DNA of 64,000 nucleotides from Streptomyces sp. C10-9-1 (GCF_024497955.1 NZ_JANHKP010000010.1:186001-250000); one strand, 5' to 3'; positions 33,435 to 42,780 are shown, counted from the stretch's first letter. Numbers and translations are program-made. Notes: generated by a model not told the origin, from the sequence alone.

Positions 33435-33872
33435 GTGTCACAGATCATGGAATCGGCAGGCATCTCGCTGCTCTACGGCCTGGTCGGCTTCACCGTCATG
33501 GCGGTCGGCTTCGTCGCGCTGGACCTGGTCACGCCCGGCAAGCTGGTCCATGTGGTGTGGACCGAGCGCAACCGCGGCGCCGCGGTGCTGCTGGCGGGGC
33601 AGACCCTCGCCATCGGTCTCGTCATCGACCAGGCGATCCGGGCGAGCGAGTCCGAGCAGGGCCTGGGGCTGGGGCTGCTGAGCACCCTGCTCTACGGTCT
33701 GGCGGGTGTCGCCGTGATGACACTGGTGTCGGTGGTCGTGGGGCTGCTGACACCCGGTCGCCTCGGCGAGGCCGTCCTCGACGACCAGGGCGACCGCCCG
33801 CACCCCGCGGCGTGGGTGCAGGCCGCCATGTACCTCGGCACGGCCTTCATGGTCGGCGCCGCCGTCTCCTAG
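33435..33872 (+). CDS. DUF350 membrane protein
   Basis: 145 residues from GTG 33435 with GAAAGG upstream. Four hydrophobic helices: ISLLYGLVGFTVMAVGFVAL, VLLAGQTLAIGLVI, LLYGLAGVAVMTLVSVVVGLL and a last one near the C-terminus. A repeated (L)TPG(K/R)L motif follows helices one and three, marking two DUF350 repeats. It lies six bases before the aminopropyltransferase gene. Transport or scaffold role is inferred only from conserved association. Confidence 0.82.
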   Translation: MSQIMESAGISLLYGLVGFTVMAVGFVALDLVTPGKLVHVVWTERNRGAAVLLAGQTLAIGLVIDQAIRASESEQGLGLGLLSTLLYGLAGVAVMTLVSVVVGLLTPGRLGEAVLDDQGDRPHPAAWVQAAMYLGTAFMVGAAVS

Positions 33873-33877
33873 CGCCG

Positions 33878-35470
33878 GTGGCCACCACCGCCGCGGCCCG
33901 TACCGCGGCACCGCCGCCGCCCCGCCCCGCGGCGCCCGCCCGCGGGGCGCGCTTCCTGCTCCTGCTCTCGGTGTTCCTGTGCGCCGCCTGCGGGCTGGTG
34001 TACGAACTCGCCCTGACGGCACTGGGCAGCTACCTCGTCGGCAACTCGGTGATGCAGACGTCCGTCGTGATCTCGGTCGTCGTGTTCGCGATGGGCGTGG
34101 GCTCGCTGGCGGCCAAGCCGCTCCAGCGGCGCCCGGTCGGCGCCTTCGCCGTCGTCGAGGGGCTGCTGGCGCTGACCGGCGGGCTGTCGGTGCTGGTGCT
34201 GTACGTGGCCTTCGCCTGGCTGCGCGTCTACACGCCCGCCATGGTGGCCGTCGCCTTCGCCGTCGGCCTGCTCATCGGCGCGGAGATCCCGCTGCTGATG
34301 ACGCTGCTCCAGCGGATCCGCCGCCAGGAGGCGGGCAGCGCGGTGGCCGACATGTTCGCCGTGGACTACATCGGCGCGCTCGTCGGCGGGCTCTGCTTCC
34401 CTCTCCTGCTGCTGCCGGTCTTCGGCCAGTTGAAGGGCGCCCTCGTCGTCGGCGCCGTCAACGCGCTCGCCGGGGTGCTCGTCGTCGTGTGGATCTTCCG
34501 GCGGCAGATCCGGCGCAGGGTGCGGATCGCCCTGCTCGGCGGGATGGCGGCGGTACTGGCCGTGCTGGGCACCGTCTACGCGCTGGCCGACGACATCGAG
34601 GTCACCGCGCGCCAGCAGCTGTACCGGGACCCGATCGTGCACGCCGAGACCACGCCCTACCAGGACATCGTCGTCACACGGTCCCGGGCCTTCACCGGCG
34701 AGGCCGACACCCGGCTGTTCCTCGACGGCGACCTGCAGTTCTCGTCCGTGGACGAGTACCGGTACCACGAGGCGCTCGTGCACCCCGCCCTGGCCGGCCC
34801 CCGTTCCTCGGTGCTGGTCCTCGGCGGGGGCGACGCCCTGGCGCTGCGGGAGGTGCTGCGCTACGAGGACGTCCGGGAGGTGACGCTCGTCGACCTCGAC
34901 CCGGCGATGACCCGTCTGGCCCGCGGCTTCGGCCCCCTGCGCGACCTCAACGGCGGCGCCCTGGAGGACCCGAGGGTGTCGGTGGTCAACGCCGACGCCT
35001 TCAACTGGCTGCGGGACGCGGGCGGCCGCTACGACGCGGTCGTCATCGACTTCCCCGACCCGGACACCGCGGCGCTGGCCAAGCTCTACTCCGTCGAGTT
35101 CTACCACCTGCTGCGCCGTGTGCTGACGCCCGACAGCCGGGTGGTCGTGCAGGGCGGCTCGCCGTTCTTCGCCCCGAAGTCCTACTGGTCCGTCGAGGCG
35201 ACGGTCGCCGAGGCGGGCTACGGCACCACGCCGTACCAGGTGGACGTCCCCAGCTTCGGCAACTGGGGCTTCGTGCTGGCCCGGCCCGGTGCGGAGCCCC
35301 CGCCGCTGCGTCTGGGCGAGGGGGCGCCGCGGCTGCGGTTCCTGGACGACGCGGTCCTGCGGGCCTCGACCGTCTTCCCGGTGGACCGCCGGACCCGCCA
35401 GGTGCGGCCCAGCACGCTGATGGACCCGGTGATCCTGGAGTACACGCGGCACGAGTGGCGCGACTACTGA
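33878..35470 (+). CDS. Membrane-anchored polyamine aminopropyltransferase (spermidine synthase-like)
   Basis: 530 residues from GTG 33878. The first 230 residues hold about seven membrane helices (ARFLLLLSVFLCAACGLVYE onward). A soluble synthase domain follows: DGDLQFSSVDEYRYHEALVHPAL, VLVLGGGDALALREVLRY (dcSAM binding), VTLVDLDPAM, and VVIDFPDPDTAALAKLYSVEFY with the catalytic Asp region. It transfers aminopropyl from decarboxylated SAM to a diamine. Last gene of the four-gene operon. Confidence 0.9.
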   Translation: MATTAAARTAAPPPPRPAAPARGARFLLLLSVFLCAACGLVYELALTALGSYLVGNSVMQTSVVISVVVFAMGVGSLAAKPLQRRPVGAFAVVEGLLALTGGLSVLVLYVAFAWLRVYTPAMVAVAFAVGLLIGAEIPLLMTLLQRIRRQEAGSAVADMFAVDYIGALVGGLCFPLLLLPVFGQLKGALVVGAVNALAGVLVVVWIFRRQIRRRVRIALLGGMAAVLAVLGTVYALADDIEVTARQQLYRDPIVHAETTPYQDIVVTRSRAFTGEADTRLFLDGDLQFSSVDEYRYHEALVHPALAGPRSSVLVLGGGDALALREVLRYEDVREVTLVDLDPAMTRLARGFGPLRDLNGGALEDPRVSVVNADAFNWLRDAGGRYDAVVIDFPDPDTAALAKLYSVEFYHLLRRVLTPDSRVVVQGGSPFFAPKSYWSVEATVAEAGYGTTPYQVDVPSFGNWGFVLARPGAEPPPLRLGEGAPRLRFLDDAVLRASTVFPVDRRTRQVRPSTLMDPVILEYTRHEWRDY

Positions 35471-35628
35471 CGCGGCCGCGGCCGGCGGTGCCCGGGGCCC
35501 TCCCGGGCGGGGCGGCCGCCGGCGGACCCCGGCGCCACCGCCCGGCCTCCCGGGGCAGGCTCCCCCGCACCCCGGGACCGGCGCGGCCGTGCTCCGGCCC
35601 GCACGGCGCCCGTGTGGGCCGCCCGGGC

Positions 35629-37320
35629 TCAGGCGAGCGGGGCGCTCCAGCTGAGGCGGCTGCCGCCCTCCTCGGGGACGGCGACCTCGAAGGTGCCGTG
35701 GACGGCCCGGGCACGCTCGGCACAGTTGTCCAGGCCGCTGCGGCGCCCCTGCGCGGGAATGCCGCCGCCGTTGTCGGCGACCGTCAGCCGCACCTCGTCC
35801 GCGCTGGCCTTCAGGGTCACGTCCACCCGGGTGGCGTGGGCGTGGCGGGCGGCGTTGCTGAGCAACTCCGCCAGGACCGCGACCACATGGTCGGCGATCT
35901 CGGCCGGTACGTCCGTGTCGAGCAGCCCCTCCATGCTCAGGCGGGGCGGGAAGCCGAGGGAGGTGACGGACTCCCCCACGGTCCGCGACGCCTGCGCGCG
36001 CAGCCCGGGACCGTCGGCCCCGTCGCGGGACCTCAGGCCGAAGATGGTCGAGCGGATTATCTTGATCGTCTCGTCCAGGTCGTCCACGGCGCGGACCACG
36101 CGCTCGGCGGCGCCGGCGTGGTCCACCAGCCGGGCCGCGCTCTGCAGCGTCATCCCCGTGGCGAACAGGCGCTGGATGGCGAGGTCGTGGAGGTCCCTGG
36201 CGATCCGGTCGCGGTCCTCGAAGAGGGCGAGCTGCTCGGCGTCGCGGCGCCGCTCGGCCAGTTCGAGCGCGAGCGCGGCCTGTCCCGCGAAGGCCAGCAG
36301 CGGCTCCAGCTCGGCGTCGGTGAAGACCGGCGCACCGCTCCCGCGCACCAGCACCAGCGCCCCGCCCGGATCCGAGCCCAGGGGCACGGCGACGGCCGGG
36401 CCGCTGCCCGGTGACGCGTGGGGGTCGGCCGTGAAGCGCCCGTCCTCGGCCAGGCAGCCCGTGACGGACGGCGCCCCGGCGGCCCGGGCCGCTCCCGCCA
36501 GGGTGCCCTCCCTCGGGACGGTGCGGCCGAGAAGGGCGTCGTCGCCCACCGCGAGTTCCACCGCCAGGTCGCCCGCGACGGCGGCCACCACCACGGAGGC
36601 GGTCCGGGCGGCGGCGATCTCGCCGGCCCTGCGGGCGATCAGCCCCAGCACCTCGTGGCGCGGATCGCCCGACAGCAGGCGGTTGGTCACCTCGGCTCCG
36701 GCCCGCAGCCAGCGCTGCTGGCGCTGCGAGCTCTCGTACAGCCGGGCGTTGTCGATCGCGACGCCGGCGGCGACCGACAGCGTGGCGATCACGGACTCGT
36801 CCTCGGCGTCGAACTCCCGGCCGCACCGCTTGTCGGTCAGGTACAGGTTGCCGAACACCTCCTCGCGCACCCGGATCGGCACGCCCAGGAAGGTCCGCAT
36901 CGGCGGATGGTGCTCGGGGAAGCCGTAGGAGGACGCGTGGGAGCCGAGGTCCCCGAGGCGCAGGGGCTCGGGGTGGCGGATCAGCTCGCCGAGGAGCCCG
37001 TGCCCGGCGGGGAGCGGCCCGATCCTCTCCCGCTGCTCCTCGGAGATCCCGACGGTGAGGAACTGGGAGAGGGTCCTTCCGTCGGGTCCGATCACGCCGA
37101 GCGCACCGTAGCGGGCGTCGACGAGCAGGGCCGCCGCCTCGACGATCCTGCGCAGCACCTGGGACAGGTCCAGTCCCCGCCCCACGGAGACCACGGCCTC
37201 CAGCAGGCTGTGCACCCGGTCCCGGGTGCCCCGGACGGCGTCGATCCTGCCCTGGAGTTCCTCCAGGAGTTCGTCGAGCCTCATCCTCGGCAACGGCGAC
37301 AACTGCTGCTCCTCGCCCAC
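35629..37320 (-). CDS. GAF-domain sensor histidine kinase (DevS/OsdK-like)
   Basis: 563 residues. An N-terminal coiled coil leads into two GAF domains (about 60-195 and 215-355), the first with LLVDARYGALGVIGPDGRTLSQFLTVG and the family signature FLGVPIRVREEVFGNLYLTDK. HisKA_3: DRDRIARDLHDLAIQRLFATG with phospho-His; then an ATPase domain with ELLSNAARHAHA (N box) and VADNGGGI (G1). This is the DevS/DosT arrangement, soluble. The probable partner, a NarL-type regulator, is encoded 2.5 kb away with CBS and USP genes, as in the Streptomyces OsdK/OsdR stress locus. Whether the GAF domain binds haem cannot be told. Confidence 0.9.
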   Translation of the reverse strand: MGEEQQLSPLPRMRLDELLEELQGRIDAVRGTRDRVHSLLEAVVSVGRGLDLSQVLRRIVEAAALLVDARYGALGVIGPDGRTLSQFLTVGISEEQRERIGPLPAGHGLLGELIRHPEPLRLGDLGSHASSYGFPEHHPPMRTFLGVPIRVREEVFGNLYLTDKRCGREFDAEDESVIATLSVAAGVAIDNARLYESSQRQQRWLRAGAEVTNRLLSGDPRHEVLGLIARRAGEIAAARTASVVVAAVAGDLAVELAVGDDALLGRTVPREGTLAGAARAAGAPSVTGCLAEDGRFTADPHASPGSGPAVAVPLGSDPGGALVLVRGSGAPVFTDAELEPLLAFAGQAALALELAERRRDAEQLALFEDRDRIARDLHDLAIQRLFATGMTLQSAARLVDHAGAAERVVRAVDDLDETIKIIRSTIFGLRSRDGADGPGLRAQASRTVGESVTSLGFPPRLSMEGLLDTDVPAEIADHVVAVLAELLSNAARHAHATRVDVTLKASADEVRLTVADNGGGIPAQGRRSGLDNCAERARAVHGTFEVAVPEEGGSRLSWSAPLA

Positions 37321-37633
37321 AGCGCTCTTCCTTCCACCCCCGCGCCCGTCGGGTTCACCCTAGCGAGTGACGCGGGGTGGACGTGACGGCGGGGACCGAT
37401 GCCCCCGCCCCTCCCCTCCGGGGCGCCCCGCACCCTGCGCGGCCCCCCGGCACGGGACGAACGGGACGTTCAGCCCCGCGGGCACGCACCGAACGGGCCT
37501 CCCGGCGGGCGGCGGCGCGCGGGACCCTGGCCGGGAGGACGAAGCCCCGGCGCGCACACCCGACGCGACGGTCCGTGCCGCGGGTGCGGCGCGGACGCGG
37601 GCGGGGGCGCGGACCGCGGTCAGGAGGAAGCAC

Positions 37634-38356
37634 ATGGCAGAGCGAACGGTGGGCGAGGTCATGACGCGCGAGGTCGTCACGCTCGCGCCCGGCGCGCCGG
37701 TCGGGCAGGCGGCGAGGCTGCTCGCGGCGCGGCGGGTCGGCGCGGCCCCGGTGCTGGACGGGGAGGACCGGGTGGTCGGGGTCGCCTCCCGGGGGGACCT
37801 CGCGTCCGGCGGGCGCGACCGGCCCGGCACGGGCGCTGCGCGGGAGCCGTCCGGCGCGGAGGGCGCCGCCGAGGGGCTGACGGTCCGGCACGTGATGGCC
37901 GCGCCCGCCGTGACGGTCCACCCCGAGCAGCGCGTCGCCGTGGCTGCCCGTGCGATGGAGCGCCGTGGCGTGGACCGGCTTCCCGTCGTCGACGAGGCGG
38001 ACCGGATCATCGGCATCGTGACCCGGCGCGACCTGCTGCGGGTGTTCCTGCGCTCGGACGCGGAGATCCTCGCCGACGTCCGCCGGACCCTGCGCAGCGT
38101 GCTCGGGACGGCGGCCTCCGCGCGTCCGGACGCCGCCGTGCGCGAGGGGCTGGTCGTCCTCGGGGGCCCACCGGCCCGGGACCGCGGACGCCTGCTGCGG
38201 GCGCTCTGGCGCATCGACGGGGTGACGGGCGTCCTCGGCGAGGCGGCAGGGGCACCGGAGGCGGGCGGCGCACACCGCCCCGGCGGGGCGGGGGAGCACC
38301 CGGCCGGACCGTGGCGCACGGCGGCGGCCGCGGGCGGGCCACCGGCCGAGGGGTGA
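37634..38356 (+). CDS. CBS-pair protein with BON-like C-terminus
   Basis: 240 residues from ATG 37634 with AGGAGG upstream. The first CBS motif (TVGEVMTREVVTLAPGAPV to DRVVGVASRGDL) and second (TVRHVMAAPAVTVHPEQRV to DRIIGIVTRRDLLRVF) form a Bateman pair binding adenosyl ligands. The next 60 residues (AEILADVRRTLRSVLGT onward) resemble a BON domain. Such proteins are common in DevR/OsdR-type hypoxia and stress regulons. Divergent from the kinase, convergent with the USP. Confidence 0.85.
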   Translation: MAERTVGEVMTREVVTLAPGAPVGQAARLLAARRVGAAPVLDGEDRVVGVASRGDLASGGRDRPGTGAAREPSGAEGAAEGLTVRHVMAAPAVTVHPEQRVAVAARAMERRGVDRLPVVDEADRIIGIVTRRDLLRVFLRSDAEILADVRRTLRSVLGTAASARPDAAVREGLVVLGGPPARDRGRLLRALWRIDGVTGVLGEAAGAPEAGGAHRPGGAGEHPAGPWRTAAAAGGPPAEG

Positions 38357-38438
38357 CGGACCCCGCGGTCGCGCACCGCTCCCCGGCGGGGGCGGAATCC
38401 GCAGCCGCGGGCGACCGGGTCCGTGCCCGCGGGAAACG

Positions 38439-38476
38439 CGTCGTGCCCGTCCCGCAGGTGCGGGACGGGCACGACG
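38439..38476. terminator. Bidirectional terminator between CBS and USP genes
   Basis: CGTCGTGCCCGTCCCGCA is followed almost at once by its exact inverse: an 18-bp perfect inverted repeat with two unpaired central bases. Lies between convergent genes. Confidence 0.85.
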
Positions 38477-38564
38477 CCGCCGGCCGGGCACGGACCGGGG
38501 GACGGGTCGACCGTGCCGGGCGCGGGTCTGGGGGCGGCCGGTCCTACGGGAGCGGCCGGTTCCT

Positions 38565-39437
38565 TCAGGAGTGGGGGACGACGGCGACCGGGCAGCGCGC
38601 GTGGTGCAGCACCGCGTGCGCGGCCGAGCCGATCCGGGTGCCGATGGGCGCGCGCCGCGCCCGCCTGCCGACCACCAGGAGCTGGGCCGAGGCCGCCTGG
38701 TCGAGGAGGACCTGGCCCGCGCTGCCGATCTCGACGTGCTCGGTGACCTCGACGTCGGGGAAGCGCTCGCGCCACGGCGCCAGGGCCTCCTGGAGGGCCT
38801 TGCGCTCCAGGGGCTCCAGGCCGCCGGCGTCGTCGATCATGGCCAGGGAGCCGGGGCTCCAGGTGTAGACGGGCGGGAGGCTCCAGGCCCGCACGGCGCG
38901 CAGCGGAACACCGCGCACGGCGGCGGCCTCGAAGGCGAAGCCCAGTACCTCGGCGCTGTCCTCCGCGGAGCCCTGCTGGCCGACGACGACGTCGCCGCCC
39001 CGGCTCAGCAGGTGCTCGTCGTCCTCGGCCCGCACGGACACCACCGGTCCGGGGGCGGTGGCGATCACCTGCTGGCCGTAGGAGCCGAGGAGGAATCCCA
39101 GCAGGGCGCCGTGGCCCCGGGTGCCCAGGCACAGCAGTGCGGAGCGCTTGGCCTCGGAGACGAGGGCGGCGACGGCGGTGTCGGGGGCGATCCGGGCCGT
39201 CACGTCGAGTCCGGTGTGCCGCTGGGCCACCCGCGCCTCGGCCTCCCGCAGCACGGCGCGCGCCGATTCCTCCTCGGCCTCGCGGTTCTGCAGGACCGGG
39301 ATGTCGAGCGGCTGCCAGAGCCAGGCGTGGACGATGTGCAGGGGAAGGCCCCGCAGCTGCGCCTCCTCGGCGGCCCAGTCGACCGCCGCCAGGCTCTCGG
39401 GCGAACCGTCAACGCCTACAACTACCGGGCGGGTCAT
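38565..39437 (-). CDS. Universal stress protein with tandem Usp domains
   Basis: 290 residues from ATG 39437 (GGAGGC upstream). Two Usp domains: the first starts PVVVGVDGSPESLAAVDWA and ends with LGTRGHGALLGFLLGSYGQQV (ATP-binding G-2x-G-9x-G pattern); the second ends LLVVGRRARRAPIGTRIGSAAHAVLHHARCPVAVV. ATP binding is expected. Tandem USPs are prominent DevR/OsdR targets, and an 18-bp palindrome lies 86 bases upstream of its start. Confidence 0.9.
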   Translation of the reverse strand: MTRPVVVGVDGSPESLAAVDWAAEEAQLRGLPLHIVHAWLWQPLDIPVLQNREAEEESARAVLREAEARVAQRHTGLDVTARIAPDTAVAALVSEAKRSALLCLGTRGHGALLGFLLGSYGQQVIATAPGPVVSVRAEDDEHLLSRGGDVVVGQQGSAEDSAEVLGFAFEAAAVRGVPLRAVRAWSLPPVYTWSPGSLAMIDDAGGLEPLERKALQEALAPWRERFPDVEVTEHVEIGSAGQVLLDQAASAQLLVVGRRARRAPIGTRIGSAAHAVLHHARCPVAVVPHS

Positions 39438-39522
39438 GGAATCTGCCTCCGTAGGACGACGTACGTGCCGGCCTCCTCGACCGGTCTCGGGCTCCAGCCT
39501 GTCGTGACAGGGCCGCCGGGGG

Positions 39523-39540
39523 CAGGGCCGATCGGCCCTG
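39523..39540. promoter_or_regulatory. Palindromic operator upstream of the USP gene
   Basis: CAGGGCCGATCGGCCCTG is a perfect 18-bp palindrome sharing AGGGCCGATCGGCCCT with the longer one at 39753. Presence in front of two stress genes suggests a shared operator, most simply for the NarL-type regulator encoded here. Confidence 0.7.
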
Positions 39541-39752
39541 TTCGGTGGACCGGTCGGCAGAACCGCCCCCGCGCCCCTCGCGGACCGCGGAACCCGGCGT
39601 ACCGCGCGCGCGGGCCGGCGGGTACGGTGTGCGGCCCTGCCACCGGTCGTGCGCGTACCGCCCATGGCGGGTCGCACACGGGCCGTGGCGGGTCGCCACA
39701 CGGACGGGCGCGGCGCCGCCGCGCCCGGGTCGGCGCACCCCCCGGGTCGGCA

Positions 39753-39792
39753 CCGGTTCCGGCCAGGGCCGATCGGCCCTGGCCGGAACCGG
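39753..39792. promoter_or_regulatory. 40-bp perfect palindrome upstream of the response regulator
   Basis: The 40 bases are exactly symmetric about 39772/39773 and contain AGGGCCGATCGGCCCT at the centre, flanked by GGCC and GGTTCC arms. It lies 64 bases before the regulator start, suggesting autoregulation. Confidence 0.75.
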
Positions 39793-39856
39793 GCTTGTGA
39801 GGCACGATCACCCTCGTCCACCGCGGTGGACGTATCCCCAGACGACGGAGCATGTG

Positions 39857-40573
39857 ATGACGGACAACGGCTCGGGCCTCACCGGCGGAGCACCGGTGAC
39901 GGTGTTCCTCCTGGACGACCACGAGGTGGTGCGGCGCGGGGTGTACGACCTGCTGGACGCCGAGCCGGACATGACCGTCGTCGGCGAGGCCGCGACCGCG
40001 GAGCAGGCGCTGGCGCGCGTCCCGGCGCTGCGGCCGAAGGTGGCCGTGCTGGACGTGCGGCTCCAGGACGGCGACGGGGTGAGCGTCTGCCGGGAGCTGA
40101 GGTCGCGGATGCCGGAGCTCGCGTGCCTGATGCTGACCTCCTTCGACGACGAGGAGGCGCTGCTGGACGCCATCGTGGCGGGTGCCGCGGGCTATGTGCT
40201 CAAGCAGATCACCGGGACGGACCTGGTGCAGGCCGTGCGGACGGTCGCCTCGGGGCAGTCCCTGCTCGACCCCGGGGCGACCGCGCGGGTGATGGCGCGG
40301 CTGAGGGACGAGGCCGGGGAGGAGAGCCGGACGGGGGTCGAGGGGCTGACGGCCAGGGAGCTGGAGATCCTCTCGCTCATCGGCGAGGGGCTGACCAACC
40401 GGGAGATCGGGCTGCGGCTCTACCTCGCCGAGAAGACGGTGAAGAACAACATCTCCCGCATCCTCGGCAAGCTGGGCGTGGAGCGCCGTGTGCAGGCGGC
40501 CGTGATCGCGACCCGCCTCCAGGCCCCGGCCGGCCCCTCCCGCCCCGAGTGGCCGGGGCGGCGGACGCGCTGA
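39857..40573 (+). CDS. NarL/DevR-type response regulator (OsdR-like)
   Basis: 238 residues from ATG 39857. Receiver domain: VFLLDDHEVVRRG (acidic pair), AVLDVRLQDGDGV with phospho-Asp, LMLTSFDDEEAL (switch Thr/Ser) and YVLKQITG (Lys). LuxR/NarL-type HTH: GLTARELEILSLIGEGLTNREIGLRLYLAEKTVKNNISRILGKLG. This is the DevR/DosR family including the helix after the linker. Upstream lies a perfect 40-bp palindrome. With the GAF kinase it forms a likely two-component system for oxygen, redox or dormancy control. Confidence 0.9.
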   Translation: MTDNGSGLTGGAPVTVFLLDDHEVVRRGVYDLLDAEPDMTVVGEAATAEQALARVPALRPKVAVLDVRLQDGDGVSVCRELRSRMPELACLMLTSFDDEEALLDAIVAGAAGYVLKQITGTDLVQAVRTVASGQSLLDPGATARVMARLRDEAGEESRTGVEGLTARELEILSLIGEGLTNREIGLRLYLAEKTVKNNISRILGKLGVERRVQAAVIATRLQAPAGPSRPEWPGRRTR

Positions 40574-41008
40574 CCCGGTGCGGGCCCGGGCGGACCGGCC
40601 GGGCTCCCACGGGCTTGGGCCGGCTGCGGAGTCGCCCGGCAGTCCGGCTGCCGGGGTGCCGGGGACCGGCCCCGCCGAGGGTGCGGGCCGCACCGGCGCG
40701 GGCCCGCCGTGGCGTCGGCGCGGGCCCGCCGGCCGGCGCCGGGCCGGCCTCGTCCGGCTCCCCGCAGCCGACCGGGCACCAGGACCGGTCCCGGCGGCGG
40801 GCGAGGAAGAACATGCCGCAGCCGGGCGCGGTGCGGCGCCGCAACCGGGCCTGCTCCGGGCCCGCGGCCGGGAAACGGGCGTCTGACGGTCCGGCCGCCG
40901 CGGCGGGCCGGACCGTCGCCTTCCCGCCCGGGCGGGCGCCCGTCCGCTCCGGCCTCGAAGGCCACCGGCGCGCGGTCCGCCGCCGGGCACCGGCGCCCGG
41001 CGGCGGAC
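40574..41008. other. Intergenic spacer with a 16-bp direct repeat
   Basis: Very GC-rich; no supported gene. CGGCGCGGGCCCGCCG occurs at 40694-40709 and again at 40716-40731, and several hairpins can form. Long open frames here are products of composition only. Confidence 0.5.
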
Positions 41009-41677
41009 TCAGCCGCCCGCGGGCGCGGCACCCGCGAGCCCGCTCAGCTCCTCGGGCCCGACCTCCTCCAGGCTCCCGGCGAAGTGCCGCCGCGGGGAGG
41101 GCGGCACCGGGAGCAGGCTGGGGACGACCAGGACCGTGCAGCCGGCGGCGTCCGCCGAGGCTGCGCCGTCCGGGGAGTCCTCGACGGCGACGCAGTCCGA
41201 GGCCGGGAGGCCGAGGCGCGCGGCGGCCGCCAGGTACGGGTCCGGGTGGGGCTTGGTGCGGACGGTGTCGTCGGCCGAGAGGGTGAAGGCGAACGGCACA
41301 TGCGCCAGGGCGCCCCGGGTCACCGAGTCCACCACCGCTCTCGGCGACGCACTGACCAGGGCGAAGGGCACACCTCGTGCGGCGAGCGCGGTGAGCAGCC
41401 GGTCCGCACCGGGACGGAGCGGCGCCCCCCGGCGCACCCGCCGGAGGAACTCCTCCCCCAGCACCCGCCCGACGGCCGCGACGTCCTGCCGCGGTGCCGA
41501 CCGGACCAGGTGGGCGGCGGTGTCGGCGACGGAGCGGCCGACCACCTGGGGGGCGTCCTCGGAACCGAGGCGCAGCCCGAGCCCCGCGGCGGTGTCGGCG
41601 GCGACCTGCCACCACAGGCCCTCGGTGTCCACGAGGGTGCCGTCCATGTCGAACAGGACGGCCCCGGGCCCGGTCAC
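41009..41677 (-). CDS. HAD family phosphatase, last gene of the ABC operon
   Basis: 222 residues from a GTG overlapping the transporter ATPase stop (GTGA). Motifs: LFDMDGTLVDTEG, LVSASPRAVVDSV, TKPHPDPYLAAAARLG, VAVEDSPDGAASADAAG. A helical cap with GRSVADTAAHLVR separates motifs I and II. Coupling to a binding-protein transporter suggests that it dephosphorylates an imported compound or its product; phosphonate or sugar-phosphate use would fit but is not shown. Confidence 0.85.
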   Translation of the reverse strand: MTGPGAVLFDMDGTLVDTEGLWWQVAADTAAGLGLRLGSEDAPQVVGRSVADTAAHLVRSAPRQDVAAVGRVLGEEFLRRVRRGAPLRPGADRLLTALAARGVPFALVSASPRAVVDSVTRGALAHVPFAFTLSADDTVRTKPHPDPYLAAAARLGLPASDCVAVEDSPDGAASADAAGCTVLVVPSLLPVPPSPRRHFAGSLEEVGPEELSGLAGAAPAGG

Positions 41678-42777
41678 GACGCGCTCCGGGACACGACGAG
41701 CACCGGATGACCGGCGAGGCCGAGGCGGGCACGGGCACCCGCGGTCAGCCCGGCCGCCTCCCGCGAGGGGAGGTCGGCCTTGGCCTCGGCCCCGTCGGGC
41801 AGGGCGAGATGGACCCGGGTCACGGCGCCGAGAAAGGCGGACGCCACCACGGTGGCCTCGCCTTCCGGGTCGGCGGCGACGGTCACGTTCTCGGGGCGGA
41901 CCAGCGCCCACACGTCGCCGTCCGCGGGCCTCGCGCCGTCGGTGGGCAGCCGGTGCCCCGCCACCTCGACGGTCGCGTCGGCCGCGAGGCGGCCGGGCAG
42001 CCGGTTCATCGTGCCGACGAAGGAGGCCACGAAGGGGGTGGCGGGGCGGGCGTACAGCTCGGCAGGGGCCGCGCACTGCTCCAGGCGGCCGGAGTTCAGC
42101 ACCGCGACCCGGTCGGCCATGGAGAGCGCCTCCTCCTGGTCGTGGGTGACGAAGACCGTGGTGATGCCGAGCGACAGCTGCAGGCGGCGGATCTCCTCCC
42201 GCAGGCTGTCGCGCACCTTCGCGTCGAGCGCGGACAGCGGCTCGTCGAGGAGCAGCACCCGCGGCTGGAGGGCCAGGGCCCGGGCGAGCGCGACGCGCTG
42301 CTGCTGACCGCCGGAGAGCTGGTGCGGGTAGCGGCCGCCGTGGTCCGGGAGGCCCACGAGGTCGAGGAGCTCGGCGGCGCGGGCGGCGCGGCGGGCCGCG
42401 GGCACCTTGCGTACACGCAGGCCGAAGGCGACGTTGTCGCGTGCGCTGAGGTTGGGGAACAGGCTGTAGGACTGGAAGACCATCCCGGTGTCCCGCTTGT
42501 GCGCGGGCACGGCCGTGATGTCCGCACCGTCGACGAGGATCTCGCCGGAGTCCGGCCGGTCGAAGCCCGCGACCATGCGCAGCGCGGTGGTCTTGCCGCA
42601 GCCGGAGGGCCCGAGCAGGGCGAGGAACTCCCCCGGCTCGACGGTGAGGTCGAGCCCGTCGAGGGCCACCGATCCGGCGAAGGCCCGCCGCAGGGAACGG
42701 AGTTCGAGCCGGGCGCCGGACGGGGGCGGGGTGCGTCCGGTGCTTGTCGAGGTTGGTCGGGCGAATGCGGCGGGCAT
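41674..42777 (-). CDS. ABC importer ATP-binding protein (PotA/FbpC/PhnT type)
   Basis: 367 residues. Walker A GPSGCGKTT, Q-loop VFQSYSLFPNLSARDNVAFG, signature LSGGQQQRVALARALALQP, Walker B VLLLDEPLSALDA, H-loop VTHDQEEAL; the C-terminal third is a TOBE-like regulatory domain (VWALVRPENVTVAADPEGEATV). This is the spermidine/iron/2-aminoethylphosphonate class. It energises the two permeases encoded just upstream. Confidence 0.92.
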   Translation of the reverse strand: MPAAFARPTSTSTGRTPPPSGARLELRSLRRAFAGSVALDGLDLTVEPGEFLALLGPSGCGKTTALRMVAGFDRPDSGEILVDGADITAVPAHKRDTGMVFQSYSLFPNLSARDNVAFGLRVRKVPAARRAARAAELLDLVGLPDHGGRYPHQLSGGQQQRVALARALALQPRVLLLDEPLSALDAKVRDSLREEIRRLQLSLGITTVFVTHDQEEALSMADRVAVLNSGRLEQCAAPAELYARPATPFVASFVGTMNRLPGRLAADATVEVAGHRLPTDGARPADGDVWALVRPENVTVAADPEGEATVVASAFLGAVTRVHLALPDGAEAKADLPSREAAGLTAGARARLGLAGHPVLVVSRSAS

Positions 42778-42780
42778 GGG

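Noticed and set aside
33869..36826. 985-codon minus-strand open frame
   Set aside because: It is antisense to the aminopropyltransferase gene and out of frame with the histidine kinase; its product is low-complexity Arg/Gly/Pro sequence, an effect of GC-rich codons.
40694..40731. 16-bp direct repeat as attachment site or mobile element end
   Set aside because: The copies are only six bases apart, flank no gene, and are plain GC-rich sequence; no integrase or cargo is nearby.
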